Assembly (NCBI GenBank): GCA_030062745.1
Contig: CP099848.1
Location: 8,763,501 to 8,827,500 of the forward strand
Reading direction: 5' to 3'
DNA from: Capitulum mitella
Lineage: Eukaryota; Arthropoda; Thecostraca; Pollicipedomorpha; Pollicipedidae
DNA: 64,000 nucleotides
Below the pieces are notes generated by a model. The model was not told the DNA's origin. It was given only the letters and a program-made list of their open reading frames with translations, and did no database searches. A program made the translations under genes and the position numbers. Within the stretch, counting starts at the first letter, position 1. Every line of letters starts with the position of its first letter. Positions 1 through 10,660 of this stretch are shown piece by piece.

Positions 1-660
1 AAGCTCCCAAATGCTCCCTGAGACCACAACAGAGCCCCATCAAGGCAGATTGCCCCTGAGACTGCCAGAAGGGTCACAGGGCCACTGATACGGCCAAGAT
101 GAGGACTGAGTCCCTAGGACGGCATAGGGGCCACTGAAATAGCACACGGCCCCGAATGGGTCTCACGGACCTGTGCGGAAAGCTGAAGGTTCTTGTTGCA
201 GTCAGAGGGCCCCCGGTAGGGTTTGAGACCCTGAAATGGCAAGATGGTCCCTAAGGTGGATAGAAAGGCCCCCGAAACTCTCCAAGAGTCCCCGGGACCG
301 CAAGAGCGGCCCCAACACGGCAAAACGTAAAAAGATCCAAACCTATAGAGGGACCCCTAGTGGCTTGTAGGGGACCACCTGCCGGTCTGCAGTGTCCCCT
401 GTCAGCCGTTGTGGGCCCCTGCCAGCCTGTAGGGGGCCCCTGCCGTTCTATGGAGTCCTGCTAATCGGAACGGGCCCCCTGCTTGCCTTTAGCTGGCCCC
501 CTGTCGGCATGAATGGACTTCTTCTGACATGTATGGGCCCTTGCCGCCGCCTGTAGGCCCCTGCCGGCCTGTGGAGGGCCTAGCTTACGGCCTGTGGAGA
601 GGTTCCCTGGTGTGTAGAGGAGCCCACTGACGACCCGCAGAAGGGCCCCTGACAGCTGTG
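1..660. repeat. Degenerate GC-rich minisatellite
   Basis: Short GC-rich units of roughly 27-30 bp recur with heavy divergence. From about 340 on, each unit contains a variant of GGGCCCCTGCCGGCCTGTAG. The reverse complement of the same unit recurs at 29751-29848, so this is one dispersed family. Reading frames across it are low-complexity and look non-coding. Confidence 0.7.
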
Positions 661-1740
661 GAGACCACCAGTAAAAAAAATGTTTTTTGGCGCCATCAAC
701 GACAATCAGGTAAGTTGCAACTAATAAAGATGGTTGGAACTAATAAAGATTGGCAACGGCAATCGTCCATTGTCGTAAAATTTTCAGCAGCGTCCCGGCC
801 GGGAGGGGGCCCCGCGCCGATCATTTGCCTCCCCCTTCGGCGAAATCCTGGATCCGCCCATGGTTAGATGTGCTGATTTGAAGCGTATGTCTGTATTTAT
901 TGTTTTTGTCATTTCGCTGCCTCTGCAAATGGGCGTGGCTTATGGATGGTGATATGACAAATATACAATACGCAATATACGATATCTTCAGCTCTTGGCT
1001 TGGAAAGGCACCTGCTTAGAATCACACAAACACATGATAAGCCACATTGCAAGGAATCAGGTGTTCGGCGTTAGAGGGGCTATACATTGAAACGGGACAA
1101 GGACTGGACAGAAAAAATATTGTGAAGTGATACTTCGTTCTACATATGACTCGACTGAGTCAGAAACGTAGTTCGAATTATGCCATATGTTGGGATTCTT
1201 ACTGTGCCTGACATTTTAGTCAGCGTGAGATTGCTTTCTTTGAAAACTACTAAAAACTATTTACATTTAAGCCATAAACGATATTGAAACCCGCCATGAA
1301 ATATTTTGCACAGTCATTGCACAAATATTTTCTATTTAAACAGAGAATAAAATAACATTTCAGGTTGTGAAAACTATTTTCAGCTAATTACAACAAGTAA
1401 CTTTATTTAACTCGTGTCCATCTCTGACCATAGGAATGAGAAAATGGGAAAATGGGGCAACGCCCCATTCCACTTTTGGGTGTGTGTCGGAGGGCGGGTG
1501 GGGGGTTGGCCATATTAATTTTTCCTCCCCCACACTTGTCAGACTATCATAACTATTGTACTTTAGTTTTACGCCATAGCTGTCTGATTGAAAAAAACAA
1601 AGCTGGGGAATTCAACTAATATTCCAATAATGATAGTAGAATAAGACTCAGTTAATAATAATACTAAACATAAAATAAGTATCTGTAATATATTTCTGTG
1701 GCCTTGATTATGCCCCCAGTGGGTTGTATGGGCCATGTTT
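661..1740. other. Non-coding, no feature seen
   Basis: AT-richer DNA with a G-rich patch near 1480-1515. No coding frame with protein-like composition, RNA gene or clear repeat was seen. Confidence 0.5.
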
Positions 1741-1744
1741 ATGG

Positions 1745-2390
1745 TCTCCCTGAGGCTTCTACTGCATGGCCTACCAAGACCTACTAACGGTCTCCCGGGC
1801 CGTCCCGGGGTCATTCTTATCGACTCTCGCACCCCTCCTAACCGCCGCTGGGTCCTTCTGCACATACCTGGAGTCTCCCGGGTCGTCCCTGGACTCCTCT
1901 GTCCGTATCCTGGCGATTTTCCGATCGTTTCTGAGCCCTCCTATCGTCTTCGGTCCCTCCCCGATTGTCCCTGGGGCCACCCTGACGGACCTACATACCC
2001 TTCAATCGTCCCTGTAGCCACTCGGCCCATCCCTGGCGCATCCCTGACCGTCACCGCCCACTCAGCTTCTCTTGCCGCACCCTGACTCCTGAGGCTTCTC
2101 TGGTCGTCTCTAGCGTCCCAGTGGTTCCGGTGCCAACGTATTGCACAGCCTCTGGCCGGCCAGAGGCTGTAGTTTGGTCAAGCCTCTGGGTTTGGTCAGA
2201 GCGTCTCGGGAGTTGCTCCGACCAACACTGGAGCCTCTCTGGTCAACCACGGACTCCTCTGACCGATTGCGAGACCACTCTGGGTGTCTTCATGGACAAG
2301 TTACCAACCATCTTCAGGGCCCTTCTGTACGTCCCTGTAATCTCGCGTATCCGGAACTTCCTTAGACACCTCCGTCCAACTTTCTGAACA
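1745..2390. repeat. Degenerate minisatellite, CCCTGG/TCTGGTC type
   Basis: Diverged units of about 25-30 bp carry recurrent words such as GTCCCTGG, GACTCCTCT and CCTCTCTGGTC. Several overlapping frames stay open because the repeat lacks stops, not because they are genes. The reverse complement of the unit (GACCAGAGGTCA, AAGACCAGGAGTC) forms the array at 52466-52700, so the two loci appear to be one family in opposite orientations. Confidence 0.6.
2145..2170. repeat. Perfect 26-bp palindrome
   Basis: Two 13-base arms (ACAGCCTCTGGCC and its complement) meet with no spacer. It lies inside the minisatellite at 1745-2390, so it may come from two repeat units abutting head to head. Confidence 0.85.
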
Positions 2391-2399
2391 GGTAGCGTG

Positions 2400-3630
2400 T
2401 CCGGAGACATCCAGCACCAAGCCCTTTCAGAATCACGTCCCATTTCAGGCCTGCGTGCTCGCGGGAACATTTTACGTTCTTACTGCTTATGCGGGAAGAG
2501 CGAATGACTTGGCTTAACACCGGGTTAAGCGATTTTTTCTGTCGGACCGCACTCCTCGCCAACGCCCCCCAAATCAACTACAATGATCTGGCCCCTGCCT
2601 CATTCCCCTGTCTGACAGGCTTCTGCTCCTGTTCTGCGGAGATGAAGAGATTGAAATCCAAGGAATTTTTCGTTCTTATGGGGCCCAGTCGGGCGCGTTC
2701 TTTTCAGGGTCCATTCTGTTCGCCCAGGCCCAGCCCCTGTCCCTACCTCTGTGCCCTTCCCGAAGTGAAAGTCTGGCGGCGCCACTGGTTTATCTTTAAG
2801 TAGCATATCATGCACCCTAGGCAATCAAAAGAAGGTTGACAGACAGATGTGGATAAGAGTCGCGTACACTGATTAATGAAGGCAGCAAGCGAAACCCAGT
2901 AGACGCTAGCCACACTGAACTAACGTCGCTCTCACCATACTTCATGCGGTCTCACCCGCCATGTGCACAACGTCGCACGGCTCGCAAGCATGCCCGTTGC
3001 ACTGAATCGAGCCCGCGACCAGGTCGGCAGGAGCAGCCGGACATGAAGCTGACGGAGAGATGAGACCCCAGCCGATCCCCGTGCACCGCAGGCTCCCTGG
3101 GGACAAGAATACACCGCTCAGGCCAGGCCACGACAGGACATGGACCCAGATTACATACGATTACTCTGGACCCAGACACCATCAGACAAACTGTATCCAG
3201 ACAAATCAATGAAACCTCTATTCATACCAGATTCAAACAACCCAGTCGTCCCAGTTCAGCCTTCGGGTTAATGCTCCAAGTATAAATTCCGGCCGGTAGA
3301 TTACACTTGTAAGGTGACTCACGACCAAGACTCCCCAGGTCAGTGACGGCACCGTTGCGTCAGTAACATCAATATTAAATAACCTTTACACTTACTTTCT
3401 GTAGATGTCAATGCGCGCTACAAACAAAACGCCACGACCTTCGATTGTAGCAAACTGGGCCCTGCATCGCCGTCAGTGTGGCCGCGCAGGTCCCACATTC
3501 CCGAGATTGCAATGAAAATTTTCCTTTTTGTTGTGCCATTCCCTAGATACCGTGTTTGGCTTGTTTCCGTACCAAAACATTATAGCAGCGCTGTTTCCGC
3601 CCGTGAACCTGTATGGACAGAATACAAAAA
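2400..3630. other. Non-coding, no supported gene
   Basis: Mixed-composition DNA. Short frames around 2490-2800 and 2930-3210 have no recognisable domain and overlap on both strands. Confidence 0.45.
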
Positions 3631-3634
3631 AGGA

Positions 3635-3672
3635 TAAAACCATGCTCGTACCTAGGTACGAGCATGGTTTTA
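3635..3672. repeat. Perfect 38-bp palindrome
   Basis: The 19-base arm TAAAACCATGCTCGTACCT is followed at once by its exact reverse complement, centred on CCTAGG between 3653 and 3654. There is no loop, so this is a true palindrome. It lies just outside the inverted repeat starting at 3739. Confidence 0.9.
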
Positions 3673-3738
3673 AGCAGCAATAAACGAAACCAAAGGACGA
3701 CCGAACGACGCATTTGTCTGTCTGTCAAGACAGCCATC

Positions 3739-4210
3739 ATCATCTGTCAAGACAGCCCACGCTCAGCCCACGGTCAGCCCAAACTCGAGACACCTTCAAA
3801 AAATTGCTCAAAACGCGCCAGTAGATAGGTGTTGACTAACTGAGCTCATTGACACCATCAGACGTCCATCGCATCCATCACTGCACTCCCGAGCGCAACA
3901 CAATAAGCACCACAAAAATGCCGCGAAGACAAATGTCCTTTGAACCCCAACAGACAGCCATCCAAAATGTTCGTCTCCGGATGCTGAGCCCAAAACGCCG
4001 CATTTAGAATATTTGGCTTCAACTTTTTCAGTTATTTTGCAAGGAAATCGTTTTCTTCCTTATGCTTTATTTCCCATTTGATTTAACATAACACCCTCTG
4101 GAACTGAATTTGGTGGACCCCTTCGAATTCGCGAATTTCTTCTGTGCTGGTACTCAAGACCGCAATACACATGAAACCATCGCCAAAAATCCTTCTCGCT
4201 GATATTCACA
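3739..4210 (+). repeat. Inverted repeat, left copy
   Basis: This segment is found again in reverse complement at 10660-11131. Matching landmarks in order include the CAGCCCACGGTCAGCCC block, GTAGATAGGTGTT, TGAGCTCA, GTCCATCGCATCCAT, ATGCCGCGAA, the ATGCTTTATTTC block and GCAATACACATGAAACCATC. Similarity fades beyond about 4210. The copies differ by scattered substitutions and small indels, so this is an old dispersed repeat or an old inverted duplication. No protein is encoded. Confidence 0.8.
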
Positions 4211-4276
4211 CGGCGGAATCGGACTCCAAAGAAAATAGGTCAAAACCACATTTTCTAATTTTCTTCCAAACCGGGT

Positions 4277-5551
4277 TAACACGCACACTGGAAGGGGGTC
4301 TTTTTGTGCCCCCCACCTGTTTTTCTTGAATATCTCGAGAACGGATCGGAGCTGGTTGCTGCTACTTTGTGACATTTATGGCAATTGAATAGCTCGTCGA
4401 ATTACGCAAAAAAAAATCGGGAATCGGCCGGAAATTTTTCCAGTTTCAAGCATTTAAAGTCAGACAGACATAACGAAAGCGACAGTTGTCGCTGACAAAT
4501 GGGAACTTTGTGAAAGAACTAGCGTTCGACGTCAGATTACCGTTTGAGTACAATCACGCGACGTCATTCGGGCATAAATGATGGATGTACCAAGACCAAA
4601 GTCAAGGTCAAACAGCTTGTGACCTGATCCACATTTGCTTTCCGACATGCCAGTTTGTATGAAATATGCATTCAAAGACCCTAATAAAAGCACGTGTGCG
4701 CACACTGGTACGCTGACATATACCAAGGTCAGTGAAGGTCAAGGTGATTAAAGGTCAAGGTCAGATATCTTGTTAACTGGCTCACATTTGTTCTGCGACA
4801 TGTCGATTTGTATGAAATATGCATTCAAAGATCCTAATAAAAACACGAGTGCTCACATGGATACGCATACATATATACCAGTCATTTCAGGTCAAGGTCA
4901 TCAAAGGTCAATGGTAACTGTTTTGTGACCTGGTCAAGATTTGCTTTGAAATATGTCAGTCTGTGTGAAATATACATTCAAAGACCCTACTGAAACACGT
5001 TTGGCACACTGATACTACATGTGTATACACACGAGTATATACATATACATACATACATAAGTATAAACGCTGGAAGTGACCAAATGTACTGATGTTGGCT
5101 GTCTTCACTGAAAATATGCCAAAAGATACATGTTGCGCCCTCATTTACTCTCAAACTGTCCCATGTTGTTCGAAATCTGATCTGCAAAAAATGGAAAATA
5201 GGTCAATGACCTGACATGACCTCGACCCTAAATCCTCAGTGAAGACACCAAATGAATGTAAATTGTTTTATTTCACGTTTTAACGGCCAAACAAACACCT
5301 TTTTCCCGTTTTGTTCGAAAAGTTGTACGGAATGGCCTGTACGTGCCGAGAGTGTCAAAAGTTGACCTTTTCCACCCTATTTGACTTTGAAGATATCGAC
5401 CTAGGGCCATGAAACTTGCACACAATGTAAATTGTTACATCCCCACCCTTCCCATAAAATTTCATGTTTCTAGCTCTTTCTGTTGCAGAAATCGGAGGGG
5501 GGCCACTTTTGGCCCCCACCCTTCCAGCGCGCGTTAGTGCGAAACCCCCTT
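4277..5551. mobile_element. TTAA-type non-autonomous DNA element, AGGTCA-rich
   Basis: The left end reads TTAACACGCACACTGGAAGG, then a G-tract, about ten bases and a C-tract. The right end in reverse complement reads CTAACGCGCGCTGGAAGGG followed by the same G-tract/C-tract arrangement, so the ends are imperfect terminal inverted repeats. CTCGAGAAC lies inside the left end. The interior has no coding frame; it is dense in AGGTCA half-sites and holds a 153-bp tandem triplication. The overall plan resembles the elements at 49977 and 58544, but the sequence is too diverged to call it the same family. The right border overlaps the end of a weak open frame on the - strand. Confidence 0.55.
4590..5048 (+). 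repeat. 153-bp tandem repeat, three diverged copies
   Basis: The landmark TTCAAAGACCCTAAT and its variants begin at 4671, 4824 and 4977, giving an exact 153-base period. Each unit contains AAGGTCA half-sites, a TGACCTG or TTGTTAACTGG-like segment, and GTATGAAATATGCATTCAAAG. The nuclear-receptor extended half-site TCAAGGTCA occurs at 4602, 4755 and 4892, once per unit. Confidence 0.85.
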
Positions 5552-5991
5552 CCACTGCCCGGGTTAAGCCATGACAGAAAACGTGTTACACAGGAAAAGG
5601 CAATTTTATTCGTGTTGGCGATCAGGGATGACGAGATCGGCAGCACGGCCACCGATATGGCGCCGACAGCGTTCAGCAGCACCAGCGACTCGGGGATCTG
5701 AGTCAAAATGATGTTCACGCTCGCATTCTGCGGCTCCTTCGTCGAGTGCGTTTGCCGCAAGACAGCAGCCTCGGCGATTAGGCGGCAAAGCCCCATCGAT
5801 GACACGTCAAAATCGTCCTCCTTGAGGCCGGCAGCGCGAGCCAGGGTCACGTGACCGACCAGGAGCGTGACGTGAAGCAGCATCTGGCAGACGGCGGCCG
5901 TGTGCCGTTCGCTGATGCACGTGCCCGACAAAATGAACAGCTGTTTGCCGGTTCGGAGCAGAGCCCATCCACGTCTAAGGCCGTCTCCTGA
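5470..5991 (-). CDS. Candidate exon, hydrophobic protein of unknown function
   Basis: An open frame of about 174 codons on the - strand, bounded upstream by a stop at 5992-5994. It is unrecognised. The translation alternates two hydrophobic stretches (around HVTLLVGHVTLA, and LVLLNAVGAISVAVLPI) with a polar middle containing LKEDDFDVSSMGL and STKEPQNAS, so it could be part of a membrane protein. The first in-frame ATG lies inside the first hydrophobic stretch, so if real it is probably an internal exon; TGATCAG just upstream could be a splice acceptor. The last part runs into the end of the mobile element ending near 5551, so the true 3' border is probably near 5580. It lies just downstream, on the same strand, of the adenosine kinase fragment, but no link is shown. 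Confidence 0.3.
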   Translation of the reverse strand, partial: SGDGLRRGWALLRTGKQLFILSGTCISERHTAAVCQMLLHVTLLVGHVTLARAAGLKEDDFDVSSMGLCRLIAEAAVLRQTHSTKEPQNASVNIILTQIPESLVLLNAVGAISVAVLPISSSLIANTNKIAFSCVTRFLSWLNPGSGRGFRTNARWKGGGQKWPPSDFCNRKS

Positions 5992-6071
5992 TCACGCGTC
6001 GCGAAACACCGTCAAAGTATGCACAAGTGTCGCCTCTGAGGAGCGTCAGGCTGTGCGGCACGAAGGCGCGC

Positions 6072-6497
6072 TCAGGTCAGCAGAAATTGGAAGTCGATGC
6101 CGGTCACTAAAGAGCGGTCCTCACCCCAGACAAGGTTCTTAGAGCGTCCCGTGGGCTGGTCCTCGTGCACCACGTATCTGGTGCCGGCGCCGTCCGCACT
6201 GAGCAGGTTCTCCAGCCTATGATAGAAGTTGTCGACGCCCACAGTGTCGATAAACGTCGCCGTGCGAGCTCCCCAGAACCCGGCGGCACCGGAGAGCGTT
6301 CTCCGCCGAGCCGCCCGGACAGAACGACACCTGGCCGCCGCCGAGCACCTCGAACAGCGGCCTCTGCTGCCGGCTGGCCTCAGTCTGGTCGTCGGTCCGC
6401 AGGCCGTGCTTGCCTGGCAGTTCGCCACTGTTCACCTTCAGCGCCATATCCAGCAGCGGGTTGCCGAAACAAAGCAGACGGTGGCGATGTCGCCCAT
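6072..6497 (-). pseudogene. ADK: Adenosine kinase N-terminal fragment, frameshifted
   Basis: Adenosine kinase phosphorylates adenosine to AMP in purine salvage. Three frames on the - strand together resemble about the first 130 residues of this sugar-kinase family member. First is MGDIATVCF (from 6497). After a one-base shift comes FGNPLLDMALKV (from 6468), with the family's GNPLLD motif, followed by LRTDDQ and PGGSAEN, equivalent to the substrate-binding GGS.QN. After another shift near 6290 comes TATFIDTVGVDNFYHRLE, then HEDQPTG and GEDRSL, equivalent to the family's EQPTG and GDNRSL. The ATP-site motif (DTNGAGD type) is absent, so only the front third is present. A weak LSAP match just beyond the stop may be a further scrap. 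Two frameshifts in about 420 bp with no splice-like junctions favour a pseudogene; an uncorrected assembly of a working exon is the alternative. Confidence 0.7.
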
Positions 6498-6499
6498 TA

Positions 6500-8315
6500 T
6501 GGGGCTGCGGCACCGGGGCCGCGCGTACAGCCGGAAAGAAACGCATAATGAGATGGCGATTCTCCAGAAAGTCGGGGCTTGATCCTGCTTGATGGTCGAC
6601 GCCCATGAAAAGAAGAGCAAGACGATGACTGACGTAAATTATGCTCATCCCCGCCGTGTCGCTGGTAAGCAGGAAATACCAGTGTCACGAGCTTGGGACA
6701 TACAAACCACTGTGGCGTACATTTAACGATAACAGTCTGGGGACTATGCTTACAAGCCGCCAATCTGGAGACTATGCTTACGCCGTTTAGTCTCTAAACC
6801 CTTCCTCGTTACGTTATTATGTGATATTTCATTCACTAGCAGATCCAGGCACTGGGATGGAGGCATGGGGTCTTGAGCCAATATGCCGATAGAAATTCAC
6901 GGGCCAGCAGCCCCCTTTTGCCCCATCTTGTCATGTTCCAGCAGGGAGCGATTATCATGGAGGATATTGGGCCATGTTACGGTCACATTGTCCACACCCA
7001 GGTTATGTTGACATTACATTTCAAAATCACAAGTGTAAATCATCCCTTTCAGGGAGCATGATATATCGACTCGTGCGCTATTCGTTTAGACGGGTGGAGA
7101 TTCTCTCCCCCCAAAGGGGATAGAAATGTCATTTCGAAGTACATTTTAGCCCAGCCTCACTGGCATAATGCATTTTTCGTCAAGTCGGGAATATACTCAC
7201 ATCTCTAAAACTTACATTCAGTCCCATCCGTGTGTATTTCGTTGCTTCTCTGCTATATGTTGTTCCGGATAACAGAATGGACTGTCAGAAATCCGAGCTG
7301 ACCGAGGCACTATTCAGGGTCAGATGAGGTTACGCGACTGAAGTGATTCGGCGCGATCTGCCCGGGCTGTCATGGGGCTGGATGGCCGAGCCGCTGACGA
7401 GCCGAGCAAGGGCTGCTGTCATCGGACACAGCGAACCGAAAGTTCATTAGACTTTTGCTTCAGGCTGATATTTAAAGACCAGTCATTCATGTCTCTATGT
7501 GAGCGACCATGAATCTTTTCAAATTATATAAATGCGTCAAAACAGTGTTCGCGCAAACGATTACAAAAAAGCATCCTACCCTGCCGTGGGTAAAACGCCT
7601 GTCACTCTTCATCCATCATTATTGCCAGTTGGATGGGTTTTAGGTGGCCTTTTATGGTGACCTTCGAGAGTGCTCTTTCATTCCTTAGCACGACTCTAGA
7701 TCCGTTCTTGCTCCGAAGTTTTGTCAATCAACTCGCAACGCCTCGTTGTGTCTCCGAAGTGAGGAAGGAGGTTTTTTTGGTTCTAGAAAAAAACGATTAA
7801 CAATATCTTTTTAACACAACATATTTAACATATGATTCTATGTTCATTTCATGATTCTAGTTAATTTTTTAGAGTACTGTGACAAGGATTTCGACTGCTT
7901 CGTAGTGCTGTGTTGTTTCGAAGATCTCCCAGACAAAGCACACATCAAAGTAACGTCGGGTGCTTCCACGTTGCTCTTGGATGCTGTCCCTTCTGATGAT
8001 GCCATGTATAAGGGGTCAACTGCGGCGTGCGGCAGTTGACATGGCCTAGGAACGCTCATCCTTTTTCAGAATCGAGTTGTGAAAAAAATGGTATGAAATG
8101 GTTTTAAGCATGCGTGCTCGCAATCTTTCGGCACAAAAACACCGATGCCCGGCGTTGCAGTCTCCGTAGGCAGCGCGGCATCGGCCGGCGCAGCGAGCTC
8201 TGGAAGGCGCCCGGCGGGCGGGCGAAACCGACCATGCATCGGAGAGCAGTGCTGTCGCACGCTTAATGGAATCCATTCGTACGGATCCAGGGTAGTCTGG
8301 ACCAACATTTGTTAG
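6500..8315. other. Non-coding, no supported gene
   Basis: AT-richer sequence with no protein-like frame. Overlapping short frames at 6500-6760 are extensions of the adenosine kinase fragment. Confidence 0.45.
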
Positions 8316-8747
8316 ATGGCCTGTATTGTGGGGAGTGTGTGGTTCAGAAAAAAGAAAATGAATCACAGTCGAGGGTGTGGCGAAAGTAAATCTACCGGCC
8401 CTGTGATCAGCAGAGCCCTAGTTAACAAACGCTTGCGTGTTACAGTTGAGAACGCAGTTCGAGCGCTCCTAGAGGACCCGGGGTGCTTCTGGGAGCATCT
8501 GGAACGCGTTGAAAACGTGGGGGTATGGGACGGCGTGCTGATCGTGGAGAACGTCACAACCTGCTCCGTCCCGGACAACTTGGGCCACCGCCTGTTTCTG
8601 TGGGCCATCGCCCAGTGTCTAGTCGCGAAACACGCGGCGCCGAACACCCGAAACCTCATTATGTTCCTGAAAAACGAGATGCTAGATGTAATCGAAGGGC
8701 AGGTCGGCAAGACATGCCGCAAACAGCTGGAATTTCTTGGTCTGTAA
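8316..8747 (+). CDS. Orphan ORF, function unknown
   Basis: An ATG-initiated frame of 143 codons; the ATG at 8358 would also serve. It is not recognised. The composition looks like a real folded helical protein: ENAVRALLEDPGCFWEHLE, an amphipathic LGHRLFLWAIAQCLVAKHA segment, and FLKNEMLDVIEGQVGK near the end. There is no signal peptide or strong membrane segment. A possible acceptor (GCTTGCGTGTTACAG, ending at 8448) lies inside the frame, so it may instead be the last exon of a longer gene. The stop sits in a short duplication: AATTTCTTGGTC followed by GTAACG appears around 8730 and again around 8761. Confidence 0.4.
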   Translation: MACIVGSVWFRKKKMNHSRGCGESKSTGPVISRALVNKRLRVTVENAVRALLEDPGCFWEHLERVENVGVWDGVLIVENVTTCSVPDNLGHRLFLWAIAQCLVAKHAAPNTRNLIMFLKNEMLDVIEGQVGKTCRKQLEFLGL

Positions 8748-8799
8748 CGTAACGTAACGCAATTTCTTGGTCGTAACGAACAGGCGCCGGGCAGTAGCG

Positions 8800-10660
8800 A
8801 GAGAGCGTATGACGCCCTTCCGTTTCCTGATTACTTAAATGCATGATTTTATGATGCGTCATCTCGATTAGAGTTGCAATATTTTGGTTTCACTGTATAC
8901 CTGCAGTCCATGCCGGTATACCGACAGCCGCAATTGAAATGGATATTGCTGCACTTGGAGTAGCGCCGGGGACGGCAATACCGACACCTTATAAGTAAAC
9001 GTCGGTTTCATGTGAAGCACCGGCACTGCCGACCCAGATGCTGCTCCGGTGCCACAGCATTCATTTCATTATCGTCTGACGGTATATCGACGTTGGCTTC
9101 CGGTATACCATGGCACCAAAATATGACATTTCTTACTGTTGTGTACCAATACAGTTGCTCAATCTGTATGTTGGTTTTGAGAGCCTGTGAGTCGTGATTC
9201 CACGTGCAACATCGTAACGGTGTAAATAAGAACGTTGTACGAGATTGTCCTGTACCCGAGAGGATTCTTTAGCCCGGGAGCAAAAAACGCTATGAGCTCT
9301 TACAAACAATTTCCGAGCGTAGCTCGGATATTTCTTAGACCTGACCGGGTTCTTTCAGGTACATGTAAAGAACCAAACCGGTTCCTCATCATAAAGTTGG
9401 AACTTCGTGCGGCTTTCATTCAAACCGAAGGGGGTTCTTTCGCTATTCTGGTGTCAAACCGACAACTCGCATGCATTCTTTTGGGATTCTTAATAGCATT
9501 CTTCCAGTAAACTCTAAACATGCTGTTATTCTTCGTGCAGAAGGCTGAAAATGCTGTTGGTTCTTCTGACAAGAATGCACGAAGTTCTGTCAACAAGACC
9601 CGTGGAGCTTCTGAAAAGTTGTGGCATGATATTTTATCGCACCTTGGTTTAAAGAGTGGCACCGGCTATATTTCCAAGAACTTTTTAGTAAAAGGTTCTT
9701 CAAAAGTGTTCTCAGTGCATGTCTGACCATTCCTCTTCACGGAACGACAGCAGAGAACGCTGTAACGGTGCCGTGGGCTCTCCTGGGTGTCTCTCGGCTC
9801 CTGCTTGTATTTGCGAGCGTTTCGGTGGGCGTGAAGACGCACCAAGGCGTGACACGTGGATGACGTGTCACGCCAGGATGACGCGCCAGCGGAATCATCA
9901 CATGAGGATGGCCGATGACCACTCCTCCGATGGGGTCGCCAGTGGCCGCAAACTCTGCTGAGTGGCCCGTGGCCGCGTCTAGGGTTGGCCGCTCGGTGGC
10001 CGCGCCTCGGACTGGTTTGTCCGTGGCCGTGACACGGTTGGCTGGACGGTGGCCAAGAACAGGAATGACTCGTCTGTGGCACACTCAGCCGAGGAAAGGT
10101 CGCCAGAATGTAGCGGCTTATCCACAGAGCGTTTGACGACGGCGACCCTACGGTACGCATCGTATCATCGTAATGCCTGCTTCTTTACATGTCTTCGCTG
10201 TTTCGAATGTTTAGGACCTGAGGTCTTTAACTGCACTAAAATTCTCCAAGAACCCAGTGATGAAACGTTTGCGTTACTTTTGGCGGTTTCAAGAAGTAGG
10301 CCTGGATCCTTGAAAAACAAGTCAGTGTAAAAACAGGATCAACACTGCAGCTTCTGACTTATGCGGAGACTGGGAATTCCATATTGCCTGGTCAGGTCTT
10401 ACGTCGTTTAGTCGCTAGTCTCAGGGATCTGCTCATTATTTTGGAATCGCGACAATTATAGAGAAGCTCAGTGTCCAGATGCAAGGCTGTGACTAGCAAA
10501 ACACCGAAGAATAGAGACCGTAAGTTCATGAAACTGGGCATCCGCTTAAATAAGCTGGACTTCACACTTTCTCGCTTACAACATTATGACTATCGTTATT
10601 GGAACAAACGGGGAACATTCCGTCACTCTGGCTTCCAAAACAAAGCTGTTACCAATCTGA
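8800..10660. other. Non-coding with short degenerate repeats
   Basis: No gene supported. The stretch 8890-9110 repeats the words CCGGTATACC and CACCGGCACTGCCGA in both orientations. The stretch 9280-9680 repeats GGTTCTT/AAGAAC and GCATTCTT. The stretch 9915-10060 is a degenerate GC-rich repeat of GTGGCCGCG-type units. These look like decayed repeat DNA. Confidence 0.4.
9846..9874. repeat. Perfect 12-bp inverted repeat, 5-base loop
   Basis: GGCGTGACACGT (9846-9857) is followed by GGATG and then the exact reverse complement ACGTGTCACGCC (9863-9874). The arms contain CACGTG-like E-box and TGACGTG words. It could fold as a hairpin or bind a dimeric factor; neither is shown. Confidence 0.85.
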
